NCBI GenBank assembly: GCA_903848935.1 | Contig: CAINHO010000047.1 | Location: forward strand, 1-64,000 | DNA from: an uncultured Pseudomonadota bacterium | GTDB taxonomy: Bacteria; Pseudomonadota; Gammaproteobacteria; Methylococcales; Methylomonadaceae | Direction of reading: 5' to 3' | Length of the DNA: 64,000 nucleotides | In this document: piece after piece, positions 29,740 to 39,776 of the stretch | How positions within the stretch are numbered: the first letter of the stretch is position 1 | How the letters are laid out: each line of letters opens with the position of its first letter | The notes under the pieces: model-generated | What the model was told of the DNA's origin: nothing | Databases searched by the model: none | The model's input: the letters and a program-made list of their open reading frames with translations, nothing else | Made by a program: the position numbers and the translations under genes

Positions 29740-32700
29740 ATGCAACCCACTTTTATCCATCTCAGAGTTCACACCGAGTATTCGTTAATTGACGGTTTAG
29801 TCAAAATTAAACCGCTTGTTAAACGATTAACCGAATTAAAAATGCCAGCGGTTGCCGTGACGGATCACGTCAATTTATTCGGTTTAGTTAAAATGTACAA
29901 AACCGCGACAGGGCAGGGCATCAAACCGATTGCAGGTGCGGACGTTTTAATTTTCAATTCCGATGAACCCGATAATCCGTACCGATTAACGTTGCTCGCA
30001 CAAAATCACAAAGGTTATGTGACGCTGACTGAATTGGTGTCGAAAGCCTATCAGCATGGACAATCGAAAGATGGCGTGCCGATGTTAAAACGTGAATGGA
30101 TTGAACAAAATCATGACGGACTGATTGCGTTATCGGGCGCAATGCAAGGCGATATTGGACGGGCGTTAATCGCGGATAAAAAAGATGACGCGCTGCATTT
30201 TGCAATGTATTGGCAAAACTTATTTCCGAATCGGTTTTATTTGGAATTGCAGCGCATCGGTAAACCGAATGAAGAAAGCTACATTGCGGCGGCAGTGGAA
30301 TTAGCGGCGGCGTTGAATTTGCCTGTTGTTGCTACGAATGACGTGCGTTTTTTAAAACAAACCGAATTTGCCGCGCATGAAATTCGGGTTTGTATCAATC
30401 AAGGGCGCGTTTTAGATGATGTGCGTCGTCCAAAAGATTACACCGAGCAGCAATATCTGCGGAGTGCAGAAGAGATGGCCGCGTTATTTGCTGACATTCC
30501 CGAAGCTTTAGAAAACACTGTGGAAATTGCGAAACGGTGCAGTTTGACACTGACATTGGGCAAAAATTATTTGCCCGATTTCCCCACGCCGCCAGGCATG
30601 ACGATTAACGATTTGATTATTGCTGAATCTGAAAAAGGCTTGCTTGAACGCTTGCAACATCACGCCGTACCGAATGAAGCCGACTATCATGAACGCTTAA
30701 AAATCGAACTCGACGTGATTACCCAGATGGGTTTTTCGGGTTATTTCATGATTGTGGCGGACTTCATTCAGTGGGCAAAAAATCACGGTATTCCCGTCGG
30801 GCCGGGTCGTGGTTCAGGCGCGGGTTCATTAGTCGCGTATGTTTTGAAAATTACGGATTTAGATCCGATTGAATTTGAGTTGCTGTTCGAGCGATTTTTG
30901 AATCCAGAACGGGTTTCGATGCCCGATTTTGATATTGATTTCTGTATGGATCGACGCGACGAAGTGATTGATTACGTCGCCGACCATTACGGACGCGACC
31001 AAGTTTCGCAAATTATTACTTACGGTTCGATGGCGGCAAAAGCCGTGATTCGTGATGTGGGACGAGTGTTGAGTTTGGGTTATGGGTTTGTTGACCGATT
31101 AGCCAAAATGATTCCGACCGAGGTGGGAATTACGTTAAGCGATGCCTTGAAAAATAGTCCCGATTTGCAGCAAGCCTACAACAACGAAGAAGACGTTAAA
31201 ACATTGATTGATATGGCGTTAATTTTGGAAGGTACGGCGCGAAATGCAGGGAAGCACGCGGGCGGTGTGGTGATTGCACCGACGAAATTAACCGATTTCA
31301 CACCGCTTTATTGCGACCACGAAGGCAACAATTTAGTCACGCAATTCGACAAAAGCGATGTGGAATCAGTCGGCTTAGTGAAATTCGACTTTTTGGGCTT
31401 GCGGACGCTGACGATTATTGATTGGGCGTTGCAAACCATTGACGCGCAAAATGCCAAAAAAGGCTTGCCGCCTGTCGATATTAGCCAAATTCCGCGTGAT
31501 GATTTTGCCTCGTATGATTTGCTGAAAAAAGGCTTAACGACTGCCGTATTCCAACTCGAATCACGCGGCATGAAAGAGTTAATCAAAAAATTGTTGCCTG
31601 ATTGTTTCAATGACATCATTGCGTTGGTGGCGTTATTTCGTCCTGGCCCTTTGGAATCGGGGATGGTCGATGATTATGTTAACGTTAAACATAAACGCAA
31701 AGCCGCTGAATACGCGCATCCGATTCTTGAGCCGATTCTTGAACCGACCAACGGCGTTATTTTGTATCAAGAACAAGTCATGCAAATTGCGCGGGAATTG
31801 TCAGGTTATACGTTGGGTGGCGCGGATATTTTGCGCCGAGCAATGGGCAAGAAGGATGCGAAGGAAATGGCGAATCAACGTGCCGTTTTTGTCAGTGGCG
31901 CGTTAGCCAATCAAGTTACTGAAGAAATAGCTAACTACGTTTTTGATTTGGTTGATAAATTTTCAGGGTATGGCTTTAATAAGTGCTTAATTGGCGACAC
32001 GCTAATTGCAAATTCTCAAACTGGTGAATTAAAAAAAGTCAGTGAATGGTATTCACAAGGTTTGGCAAATGTAGCTAGTCTGCAAAACGATTATAGCTTG
32101 GGTGAAAGTCGTGTTATCGATATGGTTGAAAATGGCATTAAGCCTGTTTTCAAAGTCATAACCTCATTAGGAAAAACGATTACGGCGACAGGAAATCACC
32201 CTTTTTTGACTGTAACAGGTTGGAAAAACTTAGACGATTTAAAGGCTGAAGATCGAATTGCTTCGCCCGCTTATTTACCTATTGATGCTCAAAATGTTTG
32301 GGAAGATTACCAGTTAATTACACTCGGTTGGGTATTGTCGGAAGGGAATACTTGTCACCCTAGCGGTTTTTATTTCTATAACAATAAATCTGTAGTCGTC
32401 GATGATTTTGTGGAATCGGTAAGTAAATTTACGAACACAATACCTCGTAGTTATCAACGCGCTGACAGAAATGATATTTACGAGGTTTATGTTGGTACAG
32501 GACAAAATGGACGTTTCAAAACGGGTTCTATAGGAAATACTTCGGAACGTTCTGGCGCGAGAATATGGCTTGAATCGTTGAATCTAATTGATATAAAAGC
32601 TCCACAAAAAAGTTTGCCAGATGAAATTTTCACTCTTAAAAACTATTGTTTGGCGTTGTTAATTGGGCGTTTATGGTCGGGTGATGGTTTTGTTGCGATG

Positions 32701-34512
32701 AAAAGCAATGCCACGCCTTATTTTGCGAGTTCATCTGAAAAATTGATAAAACAGCTACAGCATTTGTTATTACGTTTCAGTATTGTTACTCGTGTTCAAA
32801 CTAAGAACTTTGCCTACAAAGAAGGACGTATTGGTTATACACTTCATGTTTTAGGGCGACGTAGTATTGATAATTTCATTTCTCACATCGCACCGCATTT
32901 AATTGGCAAAGATGAGCAGTTATTATTTTTGACGAATTACTTATCAACTGTTGCAGTTAATTCAGAATCTGTTGATACGCTACCTGCTGAAATTCTCACT
33001 TTGTTACAAGATGAAAGACAGAAAACAAATTTATCGTGGATTGAAATTGGCAAACAAGCTGGTGTGTCTAGCCGAATGTTTTATACCAGTAACAATCCCA
33101 CAAAAAAAGGTTATCGTCGTTCAACCATTTTAAAATTAGCTGAGTTTTTTAATTCGGAAAAACTGCGACAAATTGCTCACCCTGATTTGTTTTGGGAACG
33201 AATTGTTAGCATTGAGTCGGTAGGTAAAGAAATGACCTACGATTTAGAAGTTGAGCATACGCATAACTTTGTTGCTAACGATATTATAGTTCACAATTCC
33301 CACTCCGCCGCTTACGCCCTCGTCGCCTATCAAACAGCCTGGTTAAAAGCGCATTATCCAGCAGCATTTATGGCGGCGGTACTTTCGGCGGATATGGACA
33401 ATACCGATAAAATCGTGATTAACATTGAAGAATGTCGTTTGTTAAACATCAAAATCATTCCGCCATCGATTAACGTTTGCGATTACAAATTCACCGTGAA
33501 CGATAACGGCGCATTGGTTTATGGTTTAGGGGCGTTGAAAGGGGCGGGCGAAGGCGCAATTTTAGACATGATTGAAGAACGCAAAACTAACGGCTTATTT
33601 TTGGGTTTGTACGATTTATGTCAGCGCGTCGATTTACGCAAATTCAACAAGCGCGTTTCAGAAGCCCTGATTAAAGCAGGCGCATTGGATGAATTTAATC
33701 CCAACCGTGTTGCACATTTAGCCGAATTACCGACGGCGTTAAAAGTTGCGGAACATCAAAGTAAAATGAAATTGGCAGGGCAATGCGATTTATTTGGTTT
33801 GGGTGGTGGCGAAGCTAATGAAGAAGAATCTGCAACACCAACTTACGCAACAACCGTGGATGCGTGGTCAGACAAAGTCCGTTTTACCGAAGAAAAAGCC
33901 ATTTTGGGTTTGTTTTTAACGGGACATCCGATTGACCAATACGCCGATGAATTGCGTCAACTTGCGTCCAAAAAATTGTCACAACTCATCAATGAAATAT
34001 CACCGAATCGTCGATCAATGCCTGTGCGTGTGGCGGGTTTAGCAATAGATATTGGTTCGCGCCAAAACAAACAAGGTAAATCACGCGGTTTTGCGATTCT
34101 CGATGACAACACCGCACGTTTAGAAATCGTGGCGCACCGCGAAAATTATGATGACAACAAGCAATTTTTCACCGCTGATTACAAAGACCGTTTATTGATT
34201 GTCGAAGGGAATTTGGCGATGGACAGTTATTTGAATACGCCGTTATTGACGGTTGATAGAATTTACCCGATTGAAAAATCACGAAAAACCTTGCAACTCA
34301 CGTTCAAAAATAACAACGCGCAATTTGAAAAGCTCGCTGACATTTTACAAACCGTGAAAGGCGGAGAAACGGTGGTACAGATTGATTATTTTGGCGTAAA
34401 TGCTCGTGCTACGTTGCGTTTAGGCAATGCGTGGCGCGTCGAAACTACGGATGAATTGTTGCACGAGTTGAAAATTTGGCTCGGAAAAGAGGCAGTTAAA
34501 TTGGGTTATTAA
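29740..34512 (+). CDS. dnaE: DNA polymerase III alpha subunit, containing an intein
   Basis: The replicative polymerase is encoded as a 1590-residue precursor. Removing the intein at codons 749-1186 leaves 1152 residues, the normal DnaE length. The PHP domain is at the start (FIHLRVHTEYSLIDG, VTDHVNLFG). Palm motifs include GPGRGSGAGSLVAY, the catalytic PDFDIDFCMDRRDEV, and FRPGPLESGMVDDY. The finger and C-terminal parts follow the intein, with an OB fold near the end (VRVAGLAIDI). The reading frame runs without interruption through extein and intein, so splicing is needed for activity. Confidence 0.96.
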   Translation: MQPTFIHLRVHTEYSLIDGLVKIKPLVKRLTELKMPAVAVTDHVNLFGLVKMYKTATGQGIKPIAGADVLIFNSDEPDNPYRLTLLAQNHKGYVTLTELVSKAYQHGQSKDGVPMLKREWIEQNHDGLIALSGAMQGDIGRALIADKKDDALHFAMYWQNLFPNRFYLELQRIGKPNEESYIAAAVELAAALNLPVVATNDVRFLKQTEFAAHEIRVCINQGRVLDDVRRPKDYTEQQYLRSAEEMAALFADIPEALENTVEIAKRCSLTLTLGKNYLPDFPTPPGMTINDLIIAESEKGLLERLQHHAVPNEADYHERLKIELDVITQMGFSGYFMIVADFIQWAKNHGIPVGPGRGSGAGSLVAYVLKITDLDPIEFELLFERFLNPERVSMPDFDIDFCMDRRDEVIDYVADHYGRDQVSQIITYGSMAAKAVIRDVGRVLSLGYGFVDRLAKMIPTEVGITLSDALKNSPDLQQAYNNEEDVKTLIDMALILEGTARNAGKHAGGVVIAPTKLTDFTPLYCDHEGNNLVTQFDKSDVESVGLVKFDFLGLRTLTIIDWALQTIDAQNAKKGLPPVDISQIPRDDFASYDLLKKGLTTAVFQLESRGMKELIKKLLPDCFNDIIALVALFRPGPLESGMVDDYVNVKHKRKAAEYAHPILEPILEPTNGVILYQEQVMQIARELSGYTLGGADILRRAMGKKDAKEMANQRAVFVSGALANQVTEEIANYVFDLVDKFSGYGFNKCLIGDTLIANSQTGELKKVSEWYSQGLANVASLQNDYSLGESRVIDMVENGIKPVFKVITSLGKTITATGNHPFLTVTGWKNLDDLKAEDRIASPAYLPIDAQNVWEDYQLITLGWVLSEGNTCHPSGFYFYNNKSVVVDDFVESVSKFTNTIPRSYQRADRNDIYEVYVGTGQNGRFKTGSIGNTSERSGARIWLESLNLIDIKAPQKSLPDEIFTLKNYCLALLIGRLWSGDGFVAMKSNATPYFASSSEKLIKQLQHLLLRFSIVTRVQTKNFAYKEGRIGYTLHVLGRRSIDNFISHIAPHLIGKDEQLLFLTNYLSTVAVNSESVDTLPAEILTLLQDERQKTNLSWIEIGKQAGVSSRMFYTSNNPTKKGYRRSTILKLAEFFNSEKLRQIAHPDLFWERIVSIESVGKEMTYDLEVEHTHNFVANDIIVHNSHSAAYALVAYQTAWLKAHYPAAFMAAVLSADMDNTDKIVINIEECRLLNIKIIPPSINVCDYKFTVNDNGALVYGLGALKGAGEGAILDMIEERKTNGLFLGLYDLCQRVDLRKFNKRVSEALIKAGALDEFNPNRVAHLAELPTALKVAEHQSKMKLAGQCDLFGLGGGEANEEESATPTYATTVDAWSDKVRFTEEKAILGLFLTGHPIDQYADELRQLASKKLSQLINEISPNRRSMPVRVAGLAIDIGSRQNKQGKSRGFAILDDNTARLEIVAHRENYDDNKQFFTADYKDRLLIVEGNLAMDSYLNTPLLTVDRIYPIEKSRKTLQLTFKNNNAQFEKLADILQTVKGGETVVQIDYFGVNARATLRLGNAWRVETTDELLHELKIWLGKEAVKLGY
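31984..33297 (+). mobile_element. DnaE intein with LAGLIDADG homing endonuclease
   Basis: A 438-residue in-frame insertion (precursor C749 to N1186). Block A begins CLIGDTLIAN, block B is TATGNHPFLTV, block F is YDLEVEHTHNFV, block G ends DIIVHN, and the +1 extein residue is Ser. All splicing residues (Cys1, block-B Thr/His, penultimate His, terminal Asn, +1 Ser) are present. LAGLIDADG-type motifs are LGWVLSEGN and LLIGRLWSGDG, each with an acidic residue. A helix-turn-helix-like stretch lies at about 32994-33130. The site FNK|SHSAAY is the conserved DnaE motif, three residues past the cyanobacterial split DnaE intein site (Y|CFNKSHS). The intein DNA looks more A+T-rich than the flanking dnaE. 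Confidence 0.93.
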
Positions 34513-34545
34513 CTCAGTGGATGGTTTTATAACGAACGTGTCTGA

Positions 34546-35784
<1,239 letters not shown>

Positions 35785-35787
35785 CTC

Positions 35788-36018
35788 ATGATAAAACAGC
35801 ACACTTTAAACGCCCGTCGGTTACTTTGCCCGATGCCAGTGATTCGCACACAAGATGCTGTCAAAAAATTGCAAATTGGTGAAGTTTTAGAAGTCATCGG
35901 CACCGATTCTGGCATTCTTCAAGACATTCCCGCCTGGTGTCGCATCAATGGGCATACCGTTTTAGACACTTTCACCGATGATTTTGAATACCACATCGTT
36001 TTACAAGTCGGCGAATAA
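35788..36018 (+). CDS. tusA: TusA-family sulfurtransferase
   Basis: A 76-residue SirA/TusA-fold protein with the hallmark LLCPMPVIRT, where the Cys carries persulfide sulfur, and a PAWCRINGH segment with a second Cys. TusA-type proteins pass sulfur to the TusBCD relay for 2-thiouridine in tRNA, and in sulfur oxidisers to Dsr or sHdr enzymes. Sitting 3 bp after tgt, another tRNA wobble-base enzyme, it fits tRNA modification. A tusD-tusC pair lies 12 kb away. Confidence 0.87.
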   Translation: MIKQHTLNARRLLCPMPVIRTQDAVKKLQIGEVLEVIGTDSGILQDIPAWCRINGHTVLDTFTDDFEYHIVLQVGE

Positions 36019-36054
36019 TGAACATCTATATTTTTAACTTAACCTATTTGATTT

Positions 36055-36654
36055 ATGCCTAAAAAAATTCGTATTGAACGTAAAAATGGCGCGGCTTTAG
36101 AACGCTATATTTCCGATTTAGCTCGGCTCAGAATTGAAGTTTTTCGTGACTTCCCATATTTGTACGACGGTGATTTTGAGTACGAAAAAAAATATCTGCA
36201 AACCTATCTCGATTGTTCTGAAAGCGTGATTGTTTTGGCATTTGACGGTGACGAGGTTGTGGGCGCATCAACGGCAATGCCGATGAAACATGAAACGGCA
36301 GAAATTCAAAAACCATTTATTGAAAACGGCTATAACCTCGACGACGTGTTTTATTGCAGCGAATCCGTATTGAATAAAAATTATCGTGGTTTAGGCATTG
36401 GCGTTAAATTTTTCGATGAACGTGAAGCGCATGCTGCTGAATTAGGGGGATTTAAACACATTACATTTTGCTGCGTAGAACGTTCCACCCATCATCCACG
36501 TCGTCCTGCCGATTACGTTCCGCTCGATGCGTTTTGGAATAAACGTGGTTACGTTAAACATCCCGAATTACACACCGAATACGTTTGGAAAGATTTGGAC
36601 GACAGCGAAGAAACCGCTAAACCTATGACTTTTTGGCTAAAACATGACCGTTAA
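36055..36654 (+). CDS. GNAT acetyltransferase of a split GNAT-nitrilase pair
   Basis: A 199-residue GNAT protein with the acetyl-CoA loop NYRGLGIGVKFFDEREAHA (R111-G116 core). The C-terminal half carries HPRRPADYVPLDAFWNKRGY. The fused protein at 13663 has the same domain order but differs in sequence. The gene ends 11 bp inside the nitrilase gene, so the two are co-translated. The acceptor substrate is unknown. Confidence 0.85.
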   Translation: MPKKIRIERKNGAALERYISDLARLRIEVFRDFPYLYDGDFEYEKKYLQTYLDCSESVIVLAFDGDEVVGASTAMPMKHETAEIQKPFIENGYNLDDVFYCSESVLNKNYRGLGIGVKFFDEREAHAAELGGFKHITFCCVERSTHHPRRPADYVPLDAFWNKRGYVKHPELHTEYVWKDLDDSEETAKPMTFWLKHDR

Positions 36655-37513
36655 AATTGCAACCGCTCAATACGACATCAGTTTTTTAGAAACGTGGGCA
36701 AATTACCAACGTAAAACAGAACGCTGGGTGAAACAAGCCGCTGAACAAGGCGCGAAAATTTTAATGTTTCCCGAATACAACACGATGGAACTTCCATCGT
36801 TATTTCCCAAAGAAATTTATTCGGCATTGAATGAACAACTCGCTAATTTGCAAACATTGTATGAAGGATATGTGCATTTATTTCAAGGATTGTCGCAAAA
36901 ATATCAGTGCTACATTCTAGCGGGGACGTTTCCCGTTTGTATTTCAGAAGGCGTTTATCACAATCGCGCCCATTTGTTTATGCCGAATGGTGACGTGGGT
37001 TTCCAAGACAAAATCATGATGACGCGCTTTGAAAATGAACATTGGTTAATCAGCGCAGGCAATGAATTAAAAGTTTTCGACACGGAATATGGACGCATTG
37101 CTATTAACATTTGTTATGACAGCGAGTTTCCATTATTAGCGCGACAACAAGTCGAAGCCGGTGCGAATTTGATTTTAGTGCCGAGCTGCACCGATCATGC
37201 GGCGGGTTATCATCGCGTAAAAATTGCTTGCCAAGCACGCGCATTGGAAAATCAGTGTTATGTCGCGCAGGCGTGTTTAGTCGGTGATGCGGCGTGGTCT
37301 CCAGCCGTAGATGTTAATTGCGGTTCGGCGGGAGTTTATACGCCAGTTGATTATGGTTTTCCCGAAGACGGAATTTTAGCGGCAGGCGAATTTAATGTAC
37401 CGCAATGGGTTTACGCCACGATTGACTTGAAAAACTGTGAAAAAGTACGCGCTGAAGGGCAGGTATTTAATTACCGTGATTGGACGTTGCAACATAACGC
37501 CGTTTTACGGTAA
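36644..37513 (+). CDS. Carbon-nitrogen hydrolase (nitrilase superfamily)
   Basis: A 289-residue amidase-type enzyme with the complete Glu-Lys-Cys triad: E44 (FPEYNTM), K123 (QDKIMM) and C157 (NICYDSEFP). It overlaps the upstream GNAT gene by 11 bp, so hydrolase and acetyltransferase are probably made together and may act on one small amine or amide. Its start is set by the overlap with the GNAT stop. Its 3' end overlaps the converging dnaJ-like gene by 9 bp. Confidence 0.88.
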   Translation: MTVKIATAQYDISFLETWANYQRKTERWVKQAAEQGAKILMFPEYNTMELPSLFPKEIYSALNEQLANLQTLYEGYVHLFQGLSQKYQCYILAGTFPVCISEGVYHNRAHLFMPNGDVGFQDKIMMTRFENEHWLISAGNELKVFDTEYGRIAINICYDSEFPLLARQQVEAGANLILVPSCTDHAAGYHRVKIACQARALENQCYVAQACLVGDAAWSPAVDVNCGSAGVYTPVDYGFPEDGILAAGEFNVPQWVYATIDLKNCEKVRAEGQVFNYRDWTLQHNAVLR

Positions 37514-37996
37514 TAACGTTTGTTTCGCTAAATTTATTTTTGCCGCTAAATAATTCGAACCTCCGCGATCAGGATGGACTTTTTGCATCAATTTACGATG
37601 CGCCATAATGATGTCCGAATCGGTCGCGGTTGACGTTAATCCTAAAATTTCAAACGCTTCGGCACGAGACATTTCACCCGACGGATTCGAGTGGCGCGAT
37701 TGCGATTCTTCCTGTTGTGAATGCGGATTTTTCCATTGTTGCCAATGACGACGTGCTTGTAGCCAATGAGGTAAGAATTGCAACGCCGCTGGCAATAATC
37801 GAAATAAAAACGTGACGGTCATCACCACAAACGCAAAAAAGACATTCAATCGCCCCGTTGCTAACAAATACGTCAATGCCATGCCAATGAAACTGATGAT
37901 TAAAATTTTGCCGTACTTTTTTAAAATTTCGGGTGGCTTTTTGAGTAAGAATTGAACCGCAAAAAATGCGACTAAAAATAAAATGAGTTGAAACAC
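37505..37996 (-). CDS. Membrane-anchored DnaJ-domain protein
   Basis: A 163-residue protein. The N-terminal 95 or so residues carry two or three hydrophobic helices ([47 protein letters not shown]). A Ser/Gln-rich linker follows, then a C-terminal J domain (about 110-163) with [12 protein letters not shown] and the HPD motif in [10 protein letters not shown]. The short, C-terminal J domain resembles the Tim14/Pam18-like arrangement. HPD is intact, so it should stimulate a DnaK. The client is unknown. Confidence 0.83.
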   Translation of the reverse strand: MFQLILFLVAFFAVQFLLKKPPEILKKYGKILIISFIGMALTYLLATGRLNVFFAFVVMTVTFLFRLLPAALQFLPHWLQARRHWQQWKNPHSQQEESQSRHSNPSGEMSRAEAFEILGLTSTATDSDIIMAHRKLMQKVHPDRGGSNYLAAKINLAKQTLLP

Positions 37997-38022
37997 AATC
38001 GCCCTCTTTAAATTCCTAATTT

Positions 38023-38541
38023 ATGACTTGCCATTCTACCACTCCAATTCTAGGTTTTGCCGCCGCCAGCGGCACAGGTAAAACCACGCTACTTACACAA
38101 CTTTTACCGTTGCTCAATCAAGCCGGTTTGCGCGTGGGTTTAATCAAACATAGCCATCACGATTTTGAAATTGATCACGCCGGCAAAGACAGTTTTCGGC
38201 TACGGCAAGCAGGAGCTACGCCGATTGTTTTGGTATCGAAACATCGTCGCGCCATGATTGAAGAATTTTCAAATCAAATTGAACCAAACCTTGCCGACCA
38301 AATCGCGTTATTTAATGCGGCTGAAATCGATTTAATTTTAGTCGAAGGTTTTCGGAGTGAACCGTTTGCAAAAATCGAATTGCATCGTGCCAGTTTGAAT
38401 CAGCCGTTTTTATATTTGAATGACACTCACATTATCGCTGTTGCAACCGATACGCTTTTAACTGCGGATTTGCCGCAATTGAATTTAAATCAACCGGCTG
38501 ACATCGCCAACTTTATTTTGCATACCTTTCTAAAATTATGA
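38023..38541 (+). CDS. mobB: Molybdopterin-guanine dinucleotide biosynthesis protein B
   Basis: A 172-residue P-loop GTPase with FAAASGTGKTTLL, VGLIKHSHHDFEIDHAGKDS and LILVEGFRSE. MobB helps load GTP for MobA when making the bis-MGD cofactor. It starts on an ATG 22 bp beyond the intergenic side and overlaps moeA by 4 bp. Confidence 0.93.
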   Translation: MTCHSTTPILGFAAASGTGKTTLLTQLLPLLNQAGLRVGLIKHSHHDFEIDHAGKDSFRLRQAGATPIVLVSKHRRAMIEEFSNQIEPNLADQIALFNAAEIDLILVEGFRSEPFAKIELHRASLNQPFLYLNDTHIIAVATDTLLTADLPQLNLNQPADIANFILHTFLKL

Positions 38542-39764
38542 CTCTTGAATCTTGTGTTATTGCTGAAAAGAAACCGTTGCTTACCGTTGCAGAAGCACAG
38601 CAGCGTATTCACGAGGCGATTGTGCCGCTGACGGAAAGTGAAATCGTCCCACTAAAACAAGCCTTCGGACGTGTATTAGCCGAAACGGTTTTTGCACCGA
38701 TTGATTTACCTTCAGCACGCAATTCAGCAATGGATGGTTATGCGTTCGCCAGTGAAACTTTTTCGCAGACTTTAACCAATGTCGGAACATCGTGGGCAGG
38801 CAAACCGTTTGAAGGCGTGTTAAAAATGGACGAATGTGTGCGAATTTTTACTGGTGCTGTTTTACCTGAAAATGCCGATTCAGTGGTGATGCAAGAACAC
38901 GTTACGGTAAATAGCTCGCAAATCATTTTTCCCGAAGACGTGAAATTGAAAAAAAACGTTCGTGAAATTGGCGAAGATGTGCGGGTTGGCGATGCACTTT
39001 GTTCCGCAAATAAAATACTCACGGCGGTCGATTTAGGTTTATTGGCGGCGGCTGGCGTTGAAAATGTGTCGATTATTCGGCAACTAAAAATCGCCTATTT
39101 CTCGACCGGCGACGAACTCCTGCCATTAGGCGAATCTTTAGCACCCGGCAAAATTTACGACAGTAACCGTTATAGTTTACATGGTTTGTTGCAAAATCCG
39201 TGTTATCAAGTGACGGATGGTGGCGTAATTTTTGATGATAAAGACGAATTAAAACGCACCATCATTCAAGCGGCAAGTGCATTTGATATGGTCATTACAA
39301 CTGGTGGCGCGTCAGTGGGTGAAGCTGATTATGTGAAAGAAGTGCTAGACGAATGCGGCGAAGTAAACTTTTGGAAAATCGCCATGAAACCAGGCAAACC
39401 GCTCGCTTTCGGTAAAATTGGCGCGTGTTATTTCTTTGGTTTACCAGGCAATCCCGTGGCAGTGACGACTACGTTTGATATTATTGTCAAACCCGCTGTG
39501 GCGCGTTTAGCCGGTGCAAATGTCAAAAAACCGTGGCAATTCGCCGCCATTTGCACCACACCATTAAAAAAATCACGCGGTCGCCAAGAATATCAACGTG
39601 GGATTTTACAACAAACCGAAACCGGTGAATTTCAAGTGGTCTCGACCGGGCATCAAGGTTCACATATTTTAAGCACGGCGAGTTTAGCAAATTGCTATAT
39701 CATTCTCGCCGCCGAATGTACCAATGTGCAAATTGGCGAAACCGTCACAGTCGTTCTCATCTAA
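38538..39764 (+). CDS. moeA: Molybdopterin molybdenumtransferase
   Basis: MoeA inserts molybdate into adenylylated molybdopterin. The 408 residues fit the family. Motifs: PLKQAFGRVLAE, SAMDGYAF, IFTGAVLPENADSVVMQE, TTGGASVGEADYVKEV and GLPGNPVAVTTTF. It overlaps mobB by 4 bp, a small Mo-cofactor operon. Confidence 0.96.
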   Translation: MTLESCVIAEKKPLLTVAEAQQRIHEAIVPLTESEIVPLKQAFGRVLAETVFAPIDLPSARNSAMDGYAFASETFSQTLTNVGTSWAGKPFEGVLKMDECVRIFTGAVLPENADSVVMQEHVTVNSSQIIFPEDVKLKKNVREIGEDVRVGDALCSANKILTAVDLGLLAAAGVENVSIIRQLKIAYFSTGDELLPLGESLAPGKIYDSNRYSLHGLLQNPCYQVTDGGVIFDDKDELKRTIIQAASAFDMVITTGGASVGEADYVKEVLDECGEVNFWKIAMKPGKPLAFGKIGACYFFGLPGNPVAVTTTFDIIVKPAVARLAGANVKKPWQFAAICTTPLKKSRGRQEYQRGILQQTETGEFQVVSTGHQGSHILSTASLANCYIILAAECTNVQIGETVTVVLI

Positions 39765-39776
39765 AAATTATAAAAA

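Noticed and set aside
31984-33297. A separate gene inserted in dnaE
   Set aside because: It is in frame with dnaE, has intein blocks A, B, F and G and no own start or stop.
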